This document shows positions 10,227 through 20,400 of a DNA stretch of 64,000 nucleotides, in pieces; within the stretch, counting starts at the first letter, position 1; each line of letters opens with the position of its first letter. A program made the translations under genes and the position numbers. The notes under the pieces were generated by a model, which saw only the letters and a program-made list of their open reading frames with translations, did no database searches and had not been told where the DNA came from. The stretch is taken from contig CM032797.1 in the NCBI GenBank assembly GCA_019155185.1, forward strand, positions 1,301,247-1,365,246. The letters run 5' to 3'. Origin of the DNA: Beaufortia kweichowensis (lineage: Eukaryota; Chordata; Actinopteri; Cypriniformes; Gastromyzontidae).

Positions 10227-10269
10227 CTGCCATACTCCCTGCATCCCTGGAAGCAGCTTCGGCACTATC

Positions 10270-10473
10270 GCTGAATGTGTAATGCGTCCCAAGGTCCTTT
10301 ATAGCTTCCTGGTCCTGACATCACCCGCCTGTGACGTTCAGTCTAGCCATTCAGCAATTTTACACACGTGCTTCAGACGCAGTCACGCAAAGGCGTTCCC
10401 ATAGCGTCAAACGCTGACGCAGCGTCTCGTTCCCTCTTAGGGAACAAAGGTTACAGTCGAAACCTGAGACGTT
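10270..10473 (-). repeat. DIRS right inverted terminal repeat
   Basis: Inverse of the left repeat from 10270 (gctgaatgtg) to about 10425, followed by a right-specific outer end (gttccctcttagggaacaaa...). Together with the internal complementary region it defines the right boundary near 10473. Confidence 0.9.
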
Positions 10474-10774
10474 TGTATTGTGAGAAAACCAGAGTATCCA
10501 GAAAAATGTTTTAAAGATGTAGTACTATTTCACCTGCTAACAACTGCAAGCATAACATTCTTCAACAAATGAAAAGGAGGTTAAACAGGAAGTAGGAATA
10601 AAAGCACATGGACTTGTATAGTGAGCATCTGTCGTTTGATATATGCTCTTCAGGCACAGCGTTTAAAGTATTCCTTTTCAGACTGCTCCTGGAAACAAGA
10701 TTTTAAAAACATGATTCGACAAAAGTGCATAATGTAAATGTGTAAAAATTGTTTATAGTGTGGTATGGTCTATT
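10474..10774. other. Non-coding interval
   Basis: About 300 bp of AT-rich sequence between the DIRS element and a probable solo LTR; no feature seen. Confidence 0.5.
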
Positions 10775-11181
10775 TGTTACGGACACGCCAGGCTCCCCTC
10801 TCACCCAATCACAACGCTCACCCTCTCCCGACTACTGATCACGGACACCTGCACATCATTACCTCACCAAGCATAAAAGACAGTCACTCCCGTGCACTCA
10901 CCGTCCAGTCTCGTTTTGGAAACTAAGGACTTACCTGTGTTCCCCGATTCCTTGGACTCTCTCTCAGCTATCTACGTCTCCTGTTTACCCCAGCGTTTCC
11001 AGTGTGTTTACTCCCTGTTGTTTCCAAGTCTCCTGTGCTCCAGCGATCTCCAGTGTTCTTCATCTCCGGTTTATTAAGGACAGTATTAGTTAATTTACGT
11101 TTAAAGTATTTCAGTTATCTGTGTTTGTGAAATAAACTCCACTTCCTGTTATTCCGCTGTCTCCGTCCCTTCTGTGTGGTA
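10775..11181 (+). repeat. Probable solo LTR (Ty3/gypsy-like)
   Basis: Starts TGTTACGGACACGCC, shows a TATA-like cataaaag at about 10872, a CT-rich middle, an AATAAA at about 11130 and a tail tctgtgtggt typical of fish gypsy LTRs. No internal region or partner LTR is present. The end does not show a clean CA and no target duplication was identified, so the boundary is approximate. Confidence 0.5.
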
Positions 11182-14100
11182 AGACTATTACTGGTCTAAA
11201 AAAATATAAATAATAAGTGATTTTCTTAATGGTCTGGTAGTAATCATAGACTTTTATCACTGCTGGCTTGAAGTTCTCTACTGCAAGTACTTGTTTAATA
11301 CCCAGAAAGAAAACAATAACACTTCATCAGAATGTTCAATTTAGGTTTATTAGTGATACATAACCAATTTCATTGTCCTCTTCTGTCTGTGCTAATTATT
11401 GTTATGATAAAAAAATCTGTATTTCTAGCTACCAATCTCAAAGTGTATCTTGTAGATACATGATGACATGATCTTCTTTAGATTCAACACAAGGCACAAG
11501 TGCTGCACTCTTTAGCTGTGGAAAAAACATGCATTTCTCATGCAACTCCATGAGAAAATGTATGCAATGTAGGCACAGTATTAACCTTACAGACAATAAA
11601 CAATCAGTGTGACAGTGTGTTAAACAAACAGTGTGTTCATTAAATTTGCTTTAGGTGAAACTCTGATTAGTTTGCTGGACAGACCTGCACAGACATACAG
11701 GTTAAGCCCTTCACTTCAATGCTGTATATGCCTGGAACATTCTTCAGCTATTTCTCCTGATACAGTAACTTGTTTCCCTGAATCACATCAAAGTTGTGAG
11801 GGTCTCCAGCTGACTGAACCGTCACTGTGCTAAAACTAACTCTCTCTGATGTCTGAGGTGAGCTGCTCTGTGTTCTCCAGATACTGTCAAATGTAAATAT
11901 TGGGAGAAAGAACAGCAATGTTTTGTTCCTCCACAGCCGTACGGCATCCGTAATAATTCGTGAAGATTCTGTAGCGCACGGCCCAATATGTCTCCTAAGA
12001 GAGGACATACACCAGAAAAATAATGTAATGCTCAATGTTGAAAAAAAAATACTCTTAATTCTTAGTTCTTGTGTGATTTTCTTCCCTATACACAGTATGT
12101 GATGTGAAGTCTGAAAACTCGACGGGAACCTTCTGCTGACCAAGAGCCACTGAAGAAAAGAAAATTGAATTAATGTGACATTTATCACAAGTTTTAGTAT
12201 CTACCTCTAATCAATGTTTTAGCCGTGACTCCACTCGTAACTTAACTTGATATACACTTAAATGGGCGTCTTCTGTGTCTGTTATGAAGAGGAAAAGTGC
12301 AACACTCAATACAGCCGCTCTAGCGAAGGAAGTCTCGCCTTCCAGTAAAAAGAGCCAATCAGGCCCTAAACATGAGTTACGTCACATTCTCTGGTGGAGG
12401 GACATTTTACAAGTCAAAAGTCCATTTACGGACGTCTGTTCATTCTGAACATTCAAGACAAGCAAAACAAAAGTCCCATCTACTTGAATAGGGGAAAGCG
12501 GATATTTCTACAATCGCGATAATAAAATCGCAATTTAACAAAATAGTTCCGACCAACAATTAAAACTGACATTAACTGTACCATAACCTTTGTTTCTTAA
12601 GCTTAAATTGTGCAAAAAAACACCTTTTTCGAGATCACTTCAGCTACTGCGCATGTGCACAAGTTAACTAGCGCCTCGCGATCCTCCGTAAACAGCCCCT
12701 CCCCTAGAGAAACGTTAAGTCTAATATATATATATCTAAATATTATTTGCTAAAAAAATGGGGTCTACCCAAAGAGGGAGTCAGTAAATGTATAATCAGT
12801 AAATGTATATTTTTGTTACTACCTAATTGATCCTATTAATTTGCTACAACCAATTTCGGATAGGCATCACAACGGACTCCTATGTTGGGGTCCTACAGGG
12901 GGAAACAAATTTTTCAAGCAGATTTACTACGATCTCTGCGCAGCTTTGTCACGTGTACACTTATTATGCATTGTATACACTAGACGTGTGTGTTTGGCTT
13001 GGAATATATGTATTTTATGGGCATTTATCACGTAAATCAGCTCAATTCATTGATCACCCCTCTTTTTTCTACCCCGAAGGGTTCACCATCACAGCGCCTG
13101 CGTGCGCGTCGCGGGTTAAAGCACATCGTATCTTCTTCCAAACACATCTAAAAATTACACAAATATATTTACACATTTATTTGAGTCTACACTATCAGTA
13201 TTTAGTTTGTTGTAAGGGTCTCGGGAGGGTTCGGCGGACGTGCATCGGGACAAACTCCTTCGTTGGGGGTCCTACGGGGGGAAACAAATTTGCACAAGCT
13301 AAGCTAGCGAGCCAGGTAGCCGTATGCTATGCTATAACCCACCAAAGCTAACGGAAACAGTACGAACGAGATTTGTTTGATTTCACTACCCATAGCATCA
13401 GTTAAATACTAGTGTATGAATCATTTAGTTAAAAAGACATTAACTGTCATTTTAGCACAGTTTAAACTACATAAATCATAATGTGATTTTATAGGAATTG
13501 TATTCAGGCGCTTAAAAGAGTACCCGTTAGAGGAGTCACGCGGGAGAAATCAGCCAGTCTAATCACGCGGGGTCCTAGGGGGAACAAATTTGTCACCACA
13601 CCGTAAACGCAAAGCTCTTCTTCTTCTGTTGATCTCAGTTCCAGTGTGAATATATACCGCCCTCTACTGGACCATTTCGGTCTCGTTATGAACATACCTA
13701 CACCTGCAGGAATATTGCATGAACTGTAGTAAGGAGCTCTAAATCACAACGTTGAAAACTCCTACTGGGTCCTAAAGATTTTCTTCTTTTCATAAATTTT
13801 TTGGCTCTTAAAAACAAAAATTTTGTTTATAAATTATATTTTCGTTTAAAAAAATAAAACATTATTACAATGACTTTAGTCTCGAAATCTTAGATAGTTC
13901 ACCCCCCAAATAAAAAAACTGTCATCGTTTATTCACCCTCTTTTCATTCAAAACATGTATGTGACTCTTTCTTCTGTGTAATACAAAAAGATATTTTTAA
14001 GAAATGTCTGGATTTGCACAAGTAAATGATGAAAGAATTACAATAATAACCATTGTTTTTTTGTTATATGAAGCTACATAAAGTTTTAATGCCCTCACTA

Positions 14101-14457
14101 TCGTAAACATAACTTTACAGTGTTACTGGTTTAAGAAAACTGTTTATGTAAGTGTAAGAAACAGCCCAAATAATAATTAATAGAAAGCTCCTCCTCCTCC
14201 ACAGGTAACAGGTCAAAGTAAAATTATTACTTTACAGCAGGAGCCATTTTGTGTTGAGGAATAAGATCACACTAGAAAAGAAAAATACAATGAGTATCAC
14301 AAATCTCACATTGTTAGATTTAAATGTTTCTTGCTTTAAACTTTAAGTGCACATCATTGTTTTGTAAGTAATGTTTACCATATTATTTATAGAGGAAATA
14401 TGTTTCAATATGTTACAAACATTTTACATTCATTATTCAAAATACCTTCTATCAAAC
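11182..14457. other. Gene-free interval with dispersed-repeat fragments
   Basis: No exon or RNA gene can be supported. The minus strand around 11748-11860 has a short open stretch flanked by a tgttctccag-like motif but lacks a recognisable domain. The interval holds the three-copy motif at 12.9-13.6 kb (separate entry). At 14190-14260 a segment (ctcctcctccacaggtaaca ... cagcaggagcc) is related to 20095-20150 and 21945-22003, indicating an older dispersed repeat. Confidence 0.5.
12870..13593 (+). repeat. Three diverged copies of a ggtcctac-ggggaaacaaattt motif
   Basis: About 30-40 bp motifs at 12870-12913, 13248-13292 and 13566-13593 share ggggtccta(c) + g-run + aacaaattt. The first two also share the preceding ctcc-t-(t/a)-g-ttggg. 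Spacing is about 370 and 300 bp. The intervening DNA is not obviously repeated. Confidence 0.6.
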
Positions 14458-14857
14458 TGTTGCGGTGCTGGGTGGAAGAGACCAGGACAACAGGGAATGA
14501 TCTTCAAAGGAATCTTTACTGGTATTTTCCAACACAGAGAAGGTCCAAATATACAAGAACAATAGGTTTCCAGATAAACAGGGATACGTTCACCATAGAG
14601 CAGATTTAACCCAACCACATATAACTAACAACATAAAACAACAACGACCGACAGGGAATGAACAAAAAGGCAGACCTTAAATAACACAATCAATGAACAC
14701 TAAATGATAAGAAACAGGTGCAGGTGATAACAAACTAACTGGTGAAAACGAGATTACAAAATGGTGAACAGGTGGTGAGGTGCAATGCATTATGGGAACT
14801 GAAGTCCAAAAAGGTGCAGGATGAAAAAACAAAGTCCAAACAGGCAGAATCGTGACA
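14458..14857 (-). repeat. LTR (3' LTR of the minus-strand element)
   Basis: On the minus strand it starts TGTCACGATTCTGCC and ends CAGCACCGCAACA. Nearly identical to 19270-19673; it lacks a 4-bp cgca found there at about 19426. Confidence 0.9.
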
Positions 14858-17117
14858 GTTCCCCCCTCCCCCCGGTAGGCGCGTCCTCGCGCCGCAAGAT
14901 CCACGGAGGAGGGAGAGGGAGGCGGGGTGGGTGCTCGGGGTCAGGAGGCTCAGGATCAGGAGGCTCGGGGTCAGGGTCTGGAGGCTCGGGCTTTGGATGC
15001 GGCCGCTCTGGCGCCGTTTGTGGCGGCTGTGACCGCTCTAGGGCTGACTGCGGTGGCGGCTGGGACTCTGACCGCTCGGGTGCAGGCTGTGGCGGCTGTG
15101 ACCGCTCGGGTGCAGGCTGCGGTGAAGACTGTGGCGACGGCGGCCGCTCTGGCGAAGACTCGGAAGCGCCGGGAACAGGGGACTCGGAAGCGCCGGGAAC
15201 AGGGGACTCGGAAGCGCCGGGAACAGGGGACTCGGAAGCGCCGGGAACAGGGACTTCGGAAGCGCCGGGAACAGGGGACTCGAGCGCCGGGAACAGGGGA
15301 CTCGGAAGCGCCGGGAACAGGGGACTCGGAAGCGCCGGGGAACAGGGGACTCGGAAGCGCCCGGGAACAGGGGACTCCGAGAAGCGCCGGGAACAGGGGA
15401 CTCGGAAGCGCCGGGAACAGGGGACTCGGAAGCGCCGGGAACAGGGGACTCGGAAGCGCCGGGAACAGGGGACTCGGAAGCGCCGGGAACAGGGGACTCG
15501 GAAGCGCCGGGAACAGGGGACTCGGAAGCGCCGGGAACAGGGGACTCGGGCGCCGGGAACAGGGGACTCGGAGGCGCCGGGAACAGGGGACTCGGAAGCG
15601 CCGGGAACAGGGGACTCGGAAGGCGCCGGGAACAGGGGACTCGAGAGCGCCGGGAACAGGGACTCGGAAGCGCCGGGAACAGGGGACTCGGAAGCGCCGG
15701 GAACAGGGGACTCGGAAGCGCCGGGAACAGGGGACTCGGAAGCGCCGGGAACAGGGGACTCGGAAGCGCCGGGAACAGGGGACTCGGAAGCGCCGGGAAC
15801 AGGGGACTCGGGAACTGGGGACCTAGGGGAGACAGGGACTGGGGTCCTAGAGGAGACAGGGACTGGGGACCTAGAGGAGACAGGGACTGGGGACCTAGAG
15901 GAGACAGGGACTGGGGACCTAGAGGAGACAGGGACTGGGGACCTAGAGGAGACAGGGACTGGGGACCTAGAGGAGACAGGGACTGGGGACCTAGAGGAGG
16001 CAGGGACTGGGGACCCAGAGGAGTGACTATCTAGACACGCACTAGAGCTGGATAGATGACCTTTTTGGGGAGGTAGGCCCTGGGACAGGGATTCTGCAAC
16101 TAGGCTATAACTACTAGTTTGGGGTGAAGCCACTACGCTCAACTGAGAAGAACCAGAGTTAGCTTGACTAGGGCTGCATTGACACTGCATAACTGAATTG
16201 CTAGGAGAACTACTTGCACCCTGCGCCAGACCAGAGACATGACACATGGACGACTGGCTAAACCTCGCCTGAGAGCTAGAAGTATACAAAGTCTGGGACG
16301 CGTTACTGCTAGTGGGTTGGCTAGAGGCAGCTGTAGGCAAGGAAACAAGAGTAGAATAACCAGGGGTAAATGGACTTGAGAAATTAGGGGACTGTAGGGA
16401 TACATCACCAAAAGTTCTACTACCTTCCTGTGTAGAAACCAACTGACACAAGCTTCCTGTCACTGGTGGTCTAGAACTGCCCATAATTGTTGCATGCTGG
16501 TTTTGGATCGCTAGATTGCAACCACTCTGGCTGGTGAGTCTTCCCGCTGAAGACAAAAGCTCTGCATGTATACGGGACTTGCTGGTAGGTTGACTGGAAA
16601 TACTAAGTTGCTGTGAAGACCCACTGTGGAAACTACTCTTGGCTTGAGGGACCAAGCGACTAACACCTGCCGAAATAGAATTGCCCTGAGAACCTGCAAC
16701 ACTAGTTTGCTGTATGAAAACAGCCTGAGGTGAGATGGGTTCGAAAGACTCAGATGAGAGTGTACTAGAACTCAATTGAGAATGGGGTAAATAAACACTA
16801 CACACACTACCTTCTCCCTGCGACGACATAAACTGAGCTGATGCATTCCTCTGAGGCCCAATAAGTGAAGCTGGAGAGTGCTGACTAACTAAATTTGGAT
16901 TACTTGTGGACTGACTAGAATCTAGCCGTGAGGAACTAAACCTGGAAGGAGATCCCGAAGAAAACTGGCTAAGGGTACCTTGAGGCGGGACAGGACCATT
17001 GACAACCCTAAAGTCTTCAGAAACAAGTTTCCTAGAGCTAACTTGAGATGGGACAAGGCTACCCCTAGAAACACTACTTCCTCCCTGGTTAGATGCAAAC
17101 TGACTGGAAGCTCCCAT
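14790..17117 (-). CDS. Ser/Gln/Pro-rich repeat protein frame of the retrotransposon, 775 codons
   Basis: Open from Met at 17117 to a stop in the 3' LTR. Residues 1 to about 360 are low-complexity, rich in Ser, Gln and Thr (MGASSQFASNQGGSSVSRGS at the start) with no recognisable fold. Next come 8-residue repeats of the form SPVPVSSR (about residues 365-435; 24-bp DNA units), then ESPVPGAS repeats with frame slips to VPCSRRFR and back (about residues 435-650), then a proline-rich tail (PPQPAPERS, PDPEPPD). No RT, protease or zinc knuckle is visible. The protein would be disordered. It may continue the gag-like frames 17117-19159 upstream through frameshifts. Whether it is translated is unknown. 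Confidence 0.45.
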   Translation of the reverse strand: MGASSQFASNQGGSSVSRGSLVPSQVSSRKLVSEDFRVVNGPVPPQGTLSQFSSGSPSRFSSSRLDSSQSTSNPNLVSQHSPASLIGPQRNASAQFMSSQGEGSVCSVYLPHSQLSSSTLSSESFEPISPQAVFIQQTSVAGSQGNSISAGVSRLVPQAKSSFHSGSSQQLSISSQPTSKSRIHAELLSSAGRLTSQSGCNLAIQNQHATIMGSSRPPVTGSLCQLVSTQEGSRTFGDVSLQSPNFSSPFTPGYSTLVSLPTAASSQPTSSNASQTLYTSSSQARFSQSSMCHVSGLAQGASSSPSNSVMQCQCSPSQANSGSSQLSVVASPQTSSYSLVAESLSQGLPPQKGHLSSSSACLDSHSSGSPVPASSRSPVPVSSRSPVPVSSRSPVPVSSRSPVPVSSRSPVPVSSRSPVPVSSRTPVPVSPRSPVPESPVPGASESPVPGASESPVPGASESPVPGASESPVPGASESPVPGASESLFPALSSPLFPAPSESPVPGASESPVPGASESPVPGARVPCSRRFRVPCSRRFRVPCSRRFRVPCSRRFRVPCSRRFRVPCSRRFRVPCSRRFSESPVPGRFRVPCSPALPSPLFPALPSPLFPALESPVPGASEVPVPGASESPVPGASESPVPGASESPVPGASESSPERPPSPQSSPQPAPERSQPPQPAPERSESQPPPQSALERSQPPQTAPERPHPKPEPPDPDPEPPDPEPPDPEHPPRLPLPPPWILRREDAPTGGRGELSRFCLFGLCFFILHLFGLQFP
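15165..15812 (-). repeat. 24-bp minisatellite, block 1 (ESPVPGAS-coding)
   Basis: About 27 tandem copies of a 24-bp unit (plus strand ggaagcgccgggaacagggg plus actc) with a few single-base slips. Unit length is a multiple of three, so it reads as an 8-residue repeat on the minus strand. Confidence 0.95.
15813..16025 (-). repeat. 24-bp minisatellite, block 2 (SPVPVSSR-coding)
   Basis: About 9 copies of a 24-bp unit (gggactggggacctagagga plus gaca). It shares the SPVP core with block 1 and directly abuts it, suggesting both grew from a common unit. Confidence 0.95.
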
Positions 17118-17611
17118 TAGGGGTGGCCTTGCTTGAGAGCAACTGGTCTACGTGACCCCTGACAGTTTCTTGATTGGGTAAGAACATCTGGTGGTGAAGT
17201 TACCGCAACATTTACATACCTTGTAGCAGAAGCAACTTGAGCAAAGACACCTCGAGACTTGGGACGAGAGAGGCTCTTATAACTACTTCCTGTCTGCACC
17301 GGGGAACAACTAGAAATTGCAAACCTTGTCCTTGACTGACTTGGAGGGATGACTGGAAACACACTGGTGTCACTTGAGGGCTGACCAAACCCTTCTACAG
17401 GTGAAGACCTAAGCGTACTAAGGGTCACTGAACTACGTGAATACAGGGTAGGGATCTCCTGAGATGACATGGGGAAGTAACTGGAAGGGGCGACCACATG
17501 AGCAGGGACTAGATCTGGACACTCTAGAGCGGAGTCTGGGGATTCTAGGATAAGATCTGGGAACTCTGGGGAGTCTAGGAAATAGTCTGGGAACTTAGGG
17601 GATTCTAACAC
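17117..17611 (-). CDS. Retrotransposon frame of 164 codons, unidentified
   Basis: Open frame ending where the 775-codon frame begins. It starts with FPDYFLDSPEFPDLILESPD-like acidic/Pro units that continue the 17.65-18.0 kb repeat, then becomes Ser-rich. No domain recognised; probably part of the same original polyprotein as its neighbours, separated by stops. Confidence 0.35.
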   Translation of the reverse strand: MLESPKFPDYFLDSPEFPDLILESPDSALECPDLVPAHVVAPSSYFPMSSQEIPTLYSRSSVTLSTLRSSPVEGFGQPSSDTSVFPVIPPSQSRTRFAISSCSPVQTGSSYKSLSRPKSRGVFAQVASATRYVNVAVTSPPDVLTQSRNCQGSRRPVALKQGHP

Positions 17612-17639
17612 GGAGACGGGAAATTCTGGAAAGTCTAGG

Positions 17640-18010
17640 GCGGAATCTGGAAATTCAGGGGCGGAGTCTGGGAACTCCGGGGCGGAGTCTGGGAACTCCG
17701 GGGCGGAGTCTGGGAACTCCGGGGCGGAGTCTGGGAACTCCGGAGGAGTCTGGGAACTCCAGGCGGAGTCTGGGAACTCCGGGCGAGTCTGGGAACTCGG
17801 GCGGAGTCTGGGAACTCAGGGCGGAGTCTGGGAACTCGGGCGGAGTCTGGGAACTCCGGGCGGAGTCTGGGAACTCCGGAGAGGAGTCTAGGAACTCCAG
17901 GCGGAGTCTGGGAGAGGAGTCTGGGAACTCCGGGCGGAGTCTGGGAACTCCGGGCGGAGTCTGGGAACTCCGGGCGGAGTCTGGGAACTCAGAGGCGGAG
18001 TCTGGGAACT
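17640..18010 (-). repeat. Minisatellite of about 21 bp (EFPDSA-type)
   Basis: Around 18 copies of gggaactccgggcggagtct and variants of 20-24 bp. Unlike blocks 1 and 2 the unit length varies, so the minus-strand frame slips repeatedly (EFPDSA, SSQTPP, VPRLRP). Confidence 0.9.
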
Positions 18011-19159
18011 CCAGGGGCCCTCTTGGCAGGGACAGGACTCTCGGAGGCGCCCTCTCTTGGCCGGGACAGGACTCTCGAGCGGCCCTCTTGGCCGGGACAG
18101 GACTCAGGAGGCGGCCCTCTTGGCGGGACAGGACTCTCGGCAGCCCTCTTGGCCGGGACAGGACTTCTCGAAGGCTGGCCCTCTGGACAGGACTCTGGAG
18201 CAGCCCTCTTGGCGGGACAGGACTCTCGGAAGGCGGCCCTCTTGGCCGGGACAGGACTCGGAAGGCAGCCCTCTTGGCGGGACAGGACTCGAGGCAGCCC
18301 TCTTGGCGGGACAGGACTCTCGGAGGCGGCCCTCTTGGCGGGACAGGACTCTCGGAAGCAGCCCTCTTGGCCGGGACAGGACTCTCGGAAGCGGCCCTCT
18401 TGGCCGGGACAGGACTCTCGGAAGCGGCCCTCTTGGCCGGGACAGGACTCTCGGAAGCGGCCCTCTTGGCCGGGACAGGACTCTCGGAAGCGGCCCTCTT
18501 GGCCGGGACAGGACTCTCGGAGGCGGCCCTCTTGGCCGGGACAGGACTCCCGAGGCAGCCCTCTTGGCAGGACAGGAGGCGGAGGCCCTCTTGGCGGGAC
18601 AGGACTCTCGGAGGCGGCCCTCTTGGCGGGACAGGACTTCGGAGGCGGCCCTCTTGGCGGGACAGGACTCTCGAGGCGGCCCTCTTGGCGCGGCAGGACT
18701 CCTCTCGGCGGCCATCTTGGCCGCGGCAGGACTCTCGGCGGCGGCCATCTTGGCGCTGCAGGACTCTCGGGCGGCCATCTTGGGCGCTGCAGGATTCTCG
18801 GGCGGCCATCTTGGCTGCAGGCCTCGGCGGCGGCCATCTTGCCCAGCGGCAGGACTTCTCGGCGGCGGCCATCTTGGCCGCGGCAGGACTCTCGGAGGAG
18901 GCTATCTCGACCAGACGGCGGAGGGGCCGACACCCACAACTGGCCAACACCCAATCCATACAAGCCTCCAAGCCTCCAGGCGGCCCCATCCGGACAGCTT
19001 GGCCCATGGCGTCGTTGAGCCCCCACAGGAACAGGCGCCTCTGGTGGTCTTCCGGGGAGCCCCGAGGCCATCCCACAGGCGAAGCAAAGGGTGTATGCCT
19101 CCACAGATTCCTCCTCCTGACCCCGGTAGAGGAAGGCCCGCTGCGTGGGCGGCCTCCAT
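17655..19159 (-). CDS. Gag-like protein frame with AASESPVPAKR and MAAAESPAAAK repeats
   Basis: Start chosen at the ATG at 19159 (MEAAHA...), which is conserved in the duplicated copy at 21041; the longer frame from 19226 would add a hydrophobic leader from the untranslated region. The first about 90 residues form a helical gag/capsid-like domain (RRLFLWGLND, GGLEACMDWVLASCG); copy A has small indels here, while copy B at 20631-21041 reads more smoothly. Then follow 11-residue repeats (SPAAAKMAAAE type, then SPVPAKRAASE type), and finally EFPDSA units. No zinc knuckle or protease. The frame is very likely the gag-derived product of the non-autonomous element. Confidence 0.5.
18010..18690 (-). 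repeat. 33-bp minisatellite, block A (SPVPAKRAASE-coding)
   Basis: About 20 tandem copies of a 33-bp unit (plus strand ctcggaagcggccctcttgg then ccgggacaggact). The central six copies (18340-18540) are nearly perfect; outer ones carry short indels. Confidence 0.95.
18690..18900 (-). repeat. 33-bp minisatellite, block B (MAAAESPAAAK-coding)
   Basis: About 6 copies of a 33-bp unit (cggcggcggccatcttggcc core). Same unit length as block A and a shared ggac-tctcgg junction, so the two blocks appear related by descent. Confidence 0.9.
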
Positions 19160-19269
19160 CCTGGTGAGTGAGTGAGAGAGAGAGAGAGGGAAACAAAAAC
19201 AGAAAAACAAAAAGACAAAAAGACAAAAAACAGACAAATCTTCACGCCTGTGTTTTGGGTCGGTCGTAC

Positions 19270-19673
19270 TGTTGCGGTGCTGGGTGGAAGAGACCAGGAC
19301 AACAGGGAATGATCTTCAAAGGAATCTTTACTGGTATTTTCCAACACAGAGAAGGTCCAAATATACAAGAACAATAGGTTTCCAGATAAACAGGGATACG
19401 TTCACCATAGAGCAGATTTAACCCACGCAACCACATATAACTAACAACATAAAACAACAACGACCGACAGGGAATGAACAAAAAGGCAGACCTTAAATAA
19501 CACAATCAATGAACACTAAATGATAAGAAACAGGTGCAGGTGATAACAAACTAACTGGTGAAAACGAGATTACAAAATGGTGAACAGGTGGTGAGGTGCA
19601 ATGCATTATGGGAACTGAAGTCCAAAAAGGTGCAGGATGAAAAAACAAAGTCCAAACAGGCAGAATCGTGACA
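19270..19673 (-). repeat. LTR (5' LTR of the minus-strand element)
   Basis: Same termini as 14458-14857. Followed at 19674 by the CAAAC target duplication. Confidence 0.9.
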
Positions 19674-20400
19674 CAAACAAAATGTGATTGTTATTATAGC
19701 TTGATATAAAAAAAGTTTAAAAAGTGACTTCACTTCAACACAAACATATGAGACACTGCACAGATTTAAAGACCAAATGACCAGCTCATTGCTGTGGTGG
19801 GACTAATATAAAAGTCTTTGCTAAGTGGGTTAATTGTGATGTCGGCACTAAAGGGGACAACAGTTCAGTGTTAAAGGTTCTTTTTTAAGGTCATGTTCTA
19901 GAATAATAATCTGTATCTTTTGTTGTGAGAGTACCACATTATACAACTAGATATTAGGGGCTGGAGAAAATCATCTGTTAATGTGAAAAAGGAAATTTAC
20001 AATGCTATCAGATGTGTGACTGATTTAATTCAACAGAATAAACAAGATATATCTGATTACGTAAGAAAAACAGATAAACAATATGGCTTTAAGGCTCCTC
20101 CTCCTTCACAGGTAACAAGTTAAAGTAAAACTATTACAGCAGGAGCCTATATTTATAAGAACTATAAATATTTACCTATTCTGTGCTCAGAGGAAGTGTG
20201 TAATGAACTCACAAACAAGACTTTGTGTATCATATGATATAAAAGAGAGAACATGTTAATCAAAATGTTACCTGCTGAAGTAACAATCAAAGGGGACTGT
20301 TTTGATAGTTTGATCTAAAAAGGGTAAACAGACTGTTTGTCTTCTCAAAATAAAATTACTGACCTCAGGCAAGCAGATTTGTGTCAGAGAAAAAGATTAA

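Larger units (their letters stand above)
5970..10473 (+). mobile_element. DIRS-type tyrosine-recombinase retrotransposon, near full length, mutated
   Basis: The element has everything expected of DIRS: inverted terminal repeats whose outermost bases differ, an internal complementary region next to the right repeat that pairs with both outer ends, and coding order gag - RT - RNase H - tyrosine recombinase on the plus strand. There is no integrase or aspartic protease and no target-site duplication is expected, because integration goes through a recombined circle. About 4.5 kb. Frames are broken by stops and frameshifts (for example in gag and at the first RT aspartate block), so it is not autonomous. 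Ends are set from the bases joined in the internal complementary region: left end near gttccctg at 5970, right end near gagacgtt at 10473. Confidence 0.9.
14458..19673 (-). mobile_element. Non-autonomous LTR retrotransposon, minus orientation, rich in coding minisatellites
   Basis: Two LTRs of about 400 bp in the same orientation (14458-14857 and 19270-19673) flank 4.4 kb. The element is bounded by an exact 5-bp target duplication CAAAC (14453-14457 and 19674-19678). On the minus strand a G-rich polypurine tract directly precedes the 3' LTR (14858-14876). No RT, integrase or protease is present; the interior encodes a short gag-like domain and long repeat-rich frames. This is the layout of a large retrotransposon derivative mobilised in trans, probably by a gypsy-type partner. 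The LTRs are almost identical, suggesting recent insertion. Confidence 0.85.

Noticed and set aside
12827..13351. 174-codon plus-strand frame
   Set aside because: No domain; spans the repeated motif copies; composition like non-coding DNA.
15165..15812. CRISPR-like array
   Set aside because: Units are contiguous with no unique spacers and the genome is eukaryotic.
14821..16026. Long plus-strand frames (up to 401 codons) over the 24-bp repeats
   Set aside because: They are shadows of GC-rich tandem repeats without stops; the LTRs, PPT and gag-like domain place the coding strand on the minus side.
18023..19175. Three overlapping plus-strand frames over the 33-bp repeats
   Set aside because: A period divisible by three keeps every frame open; no domain or start context supports them.
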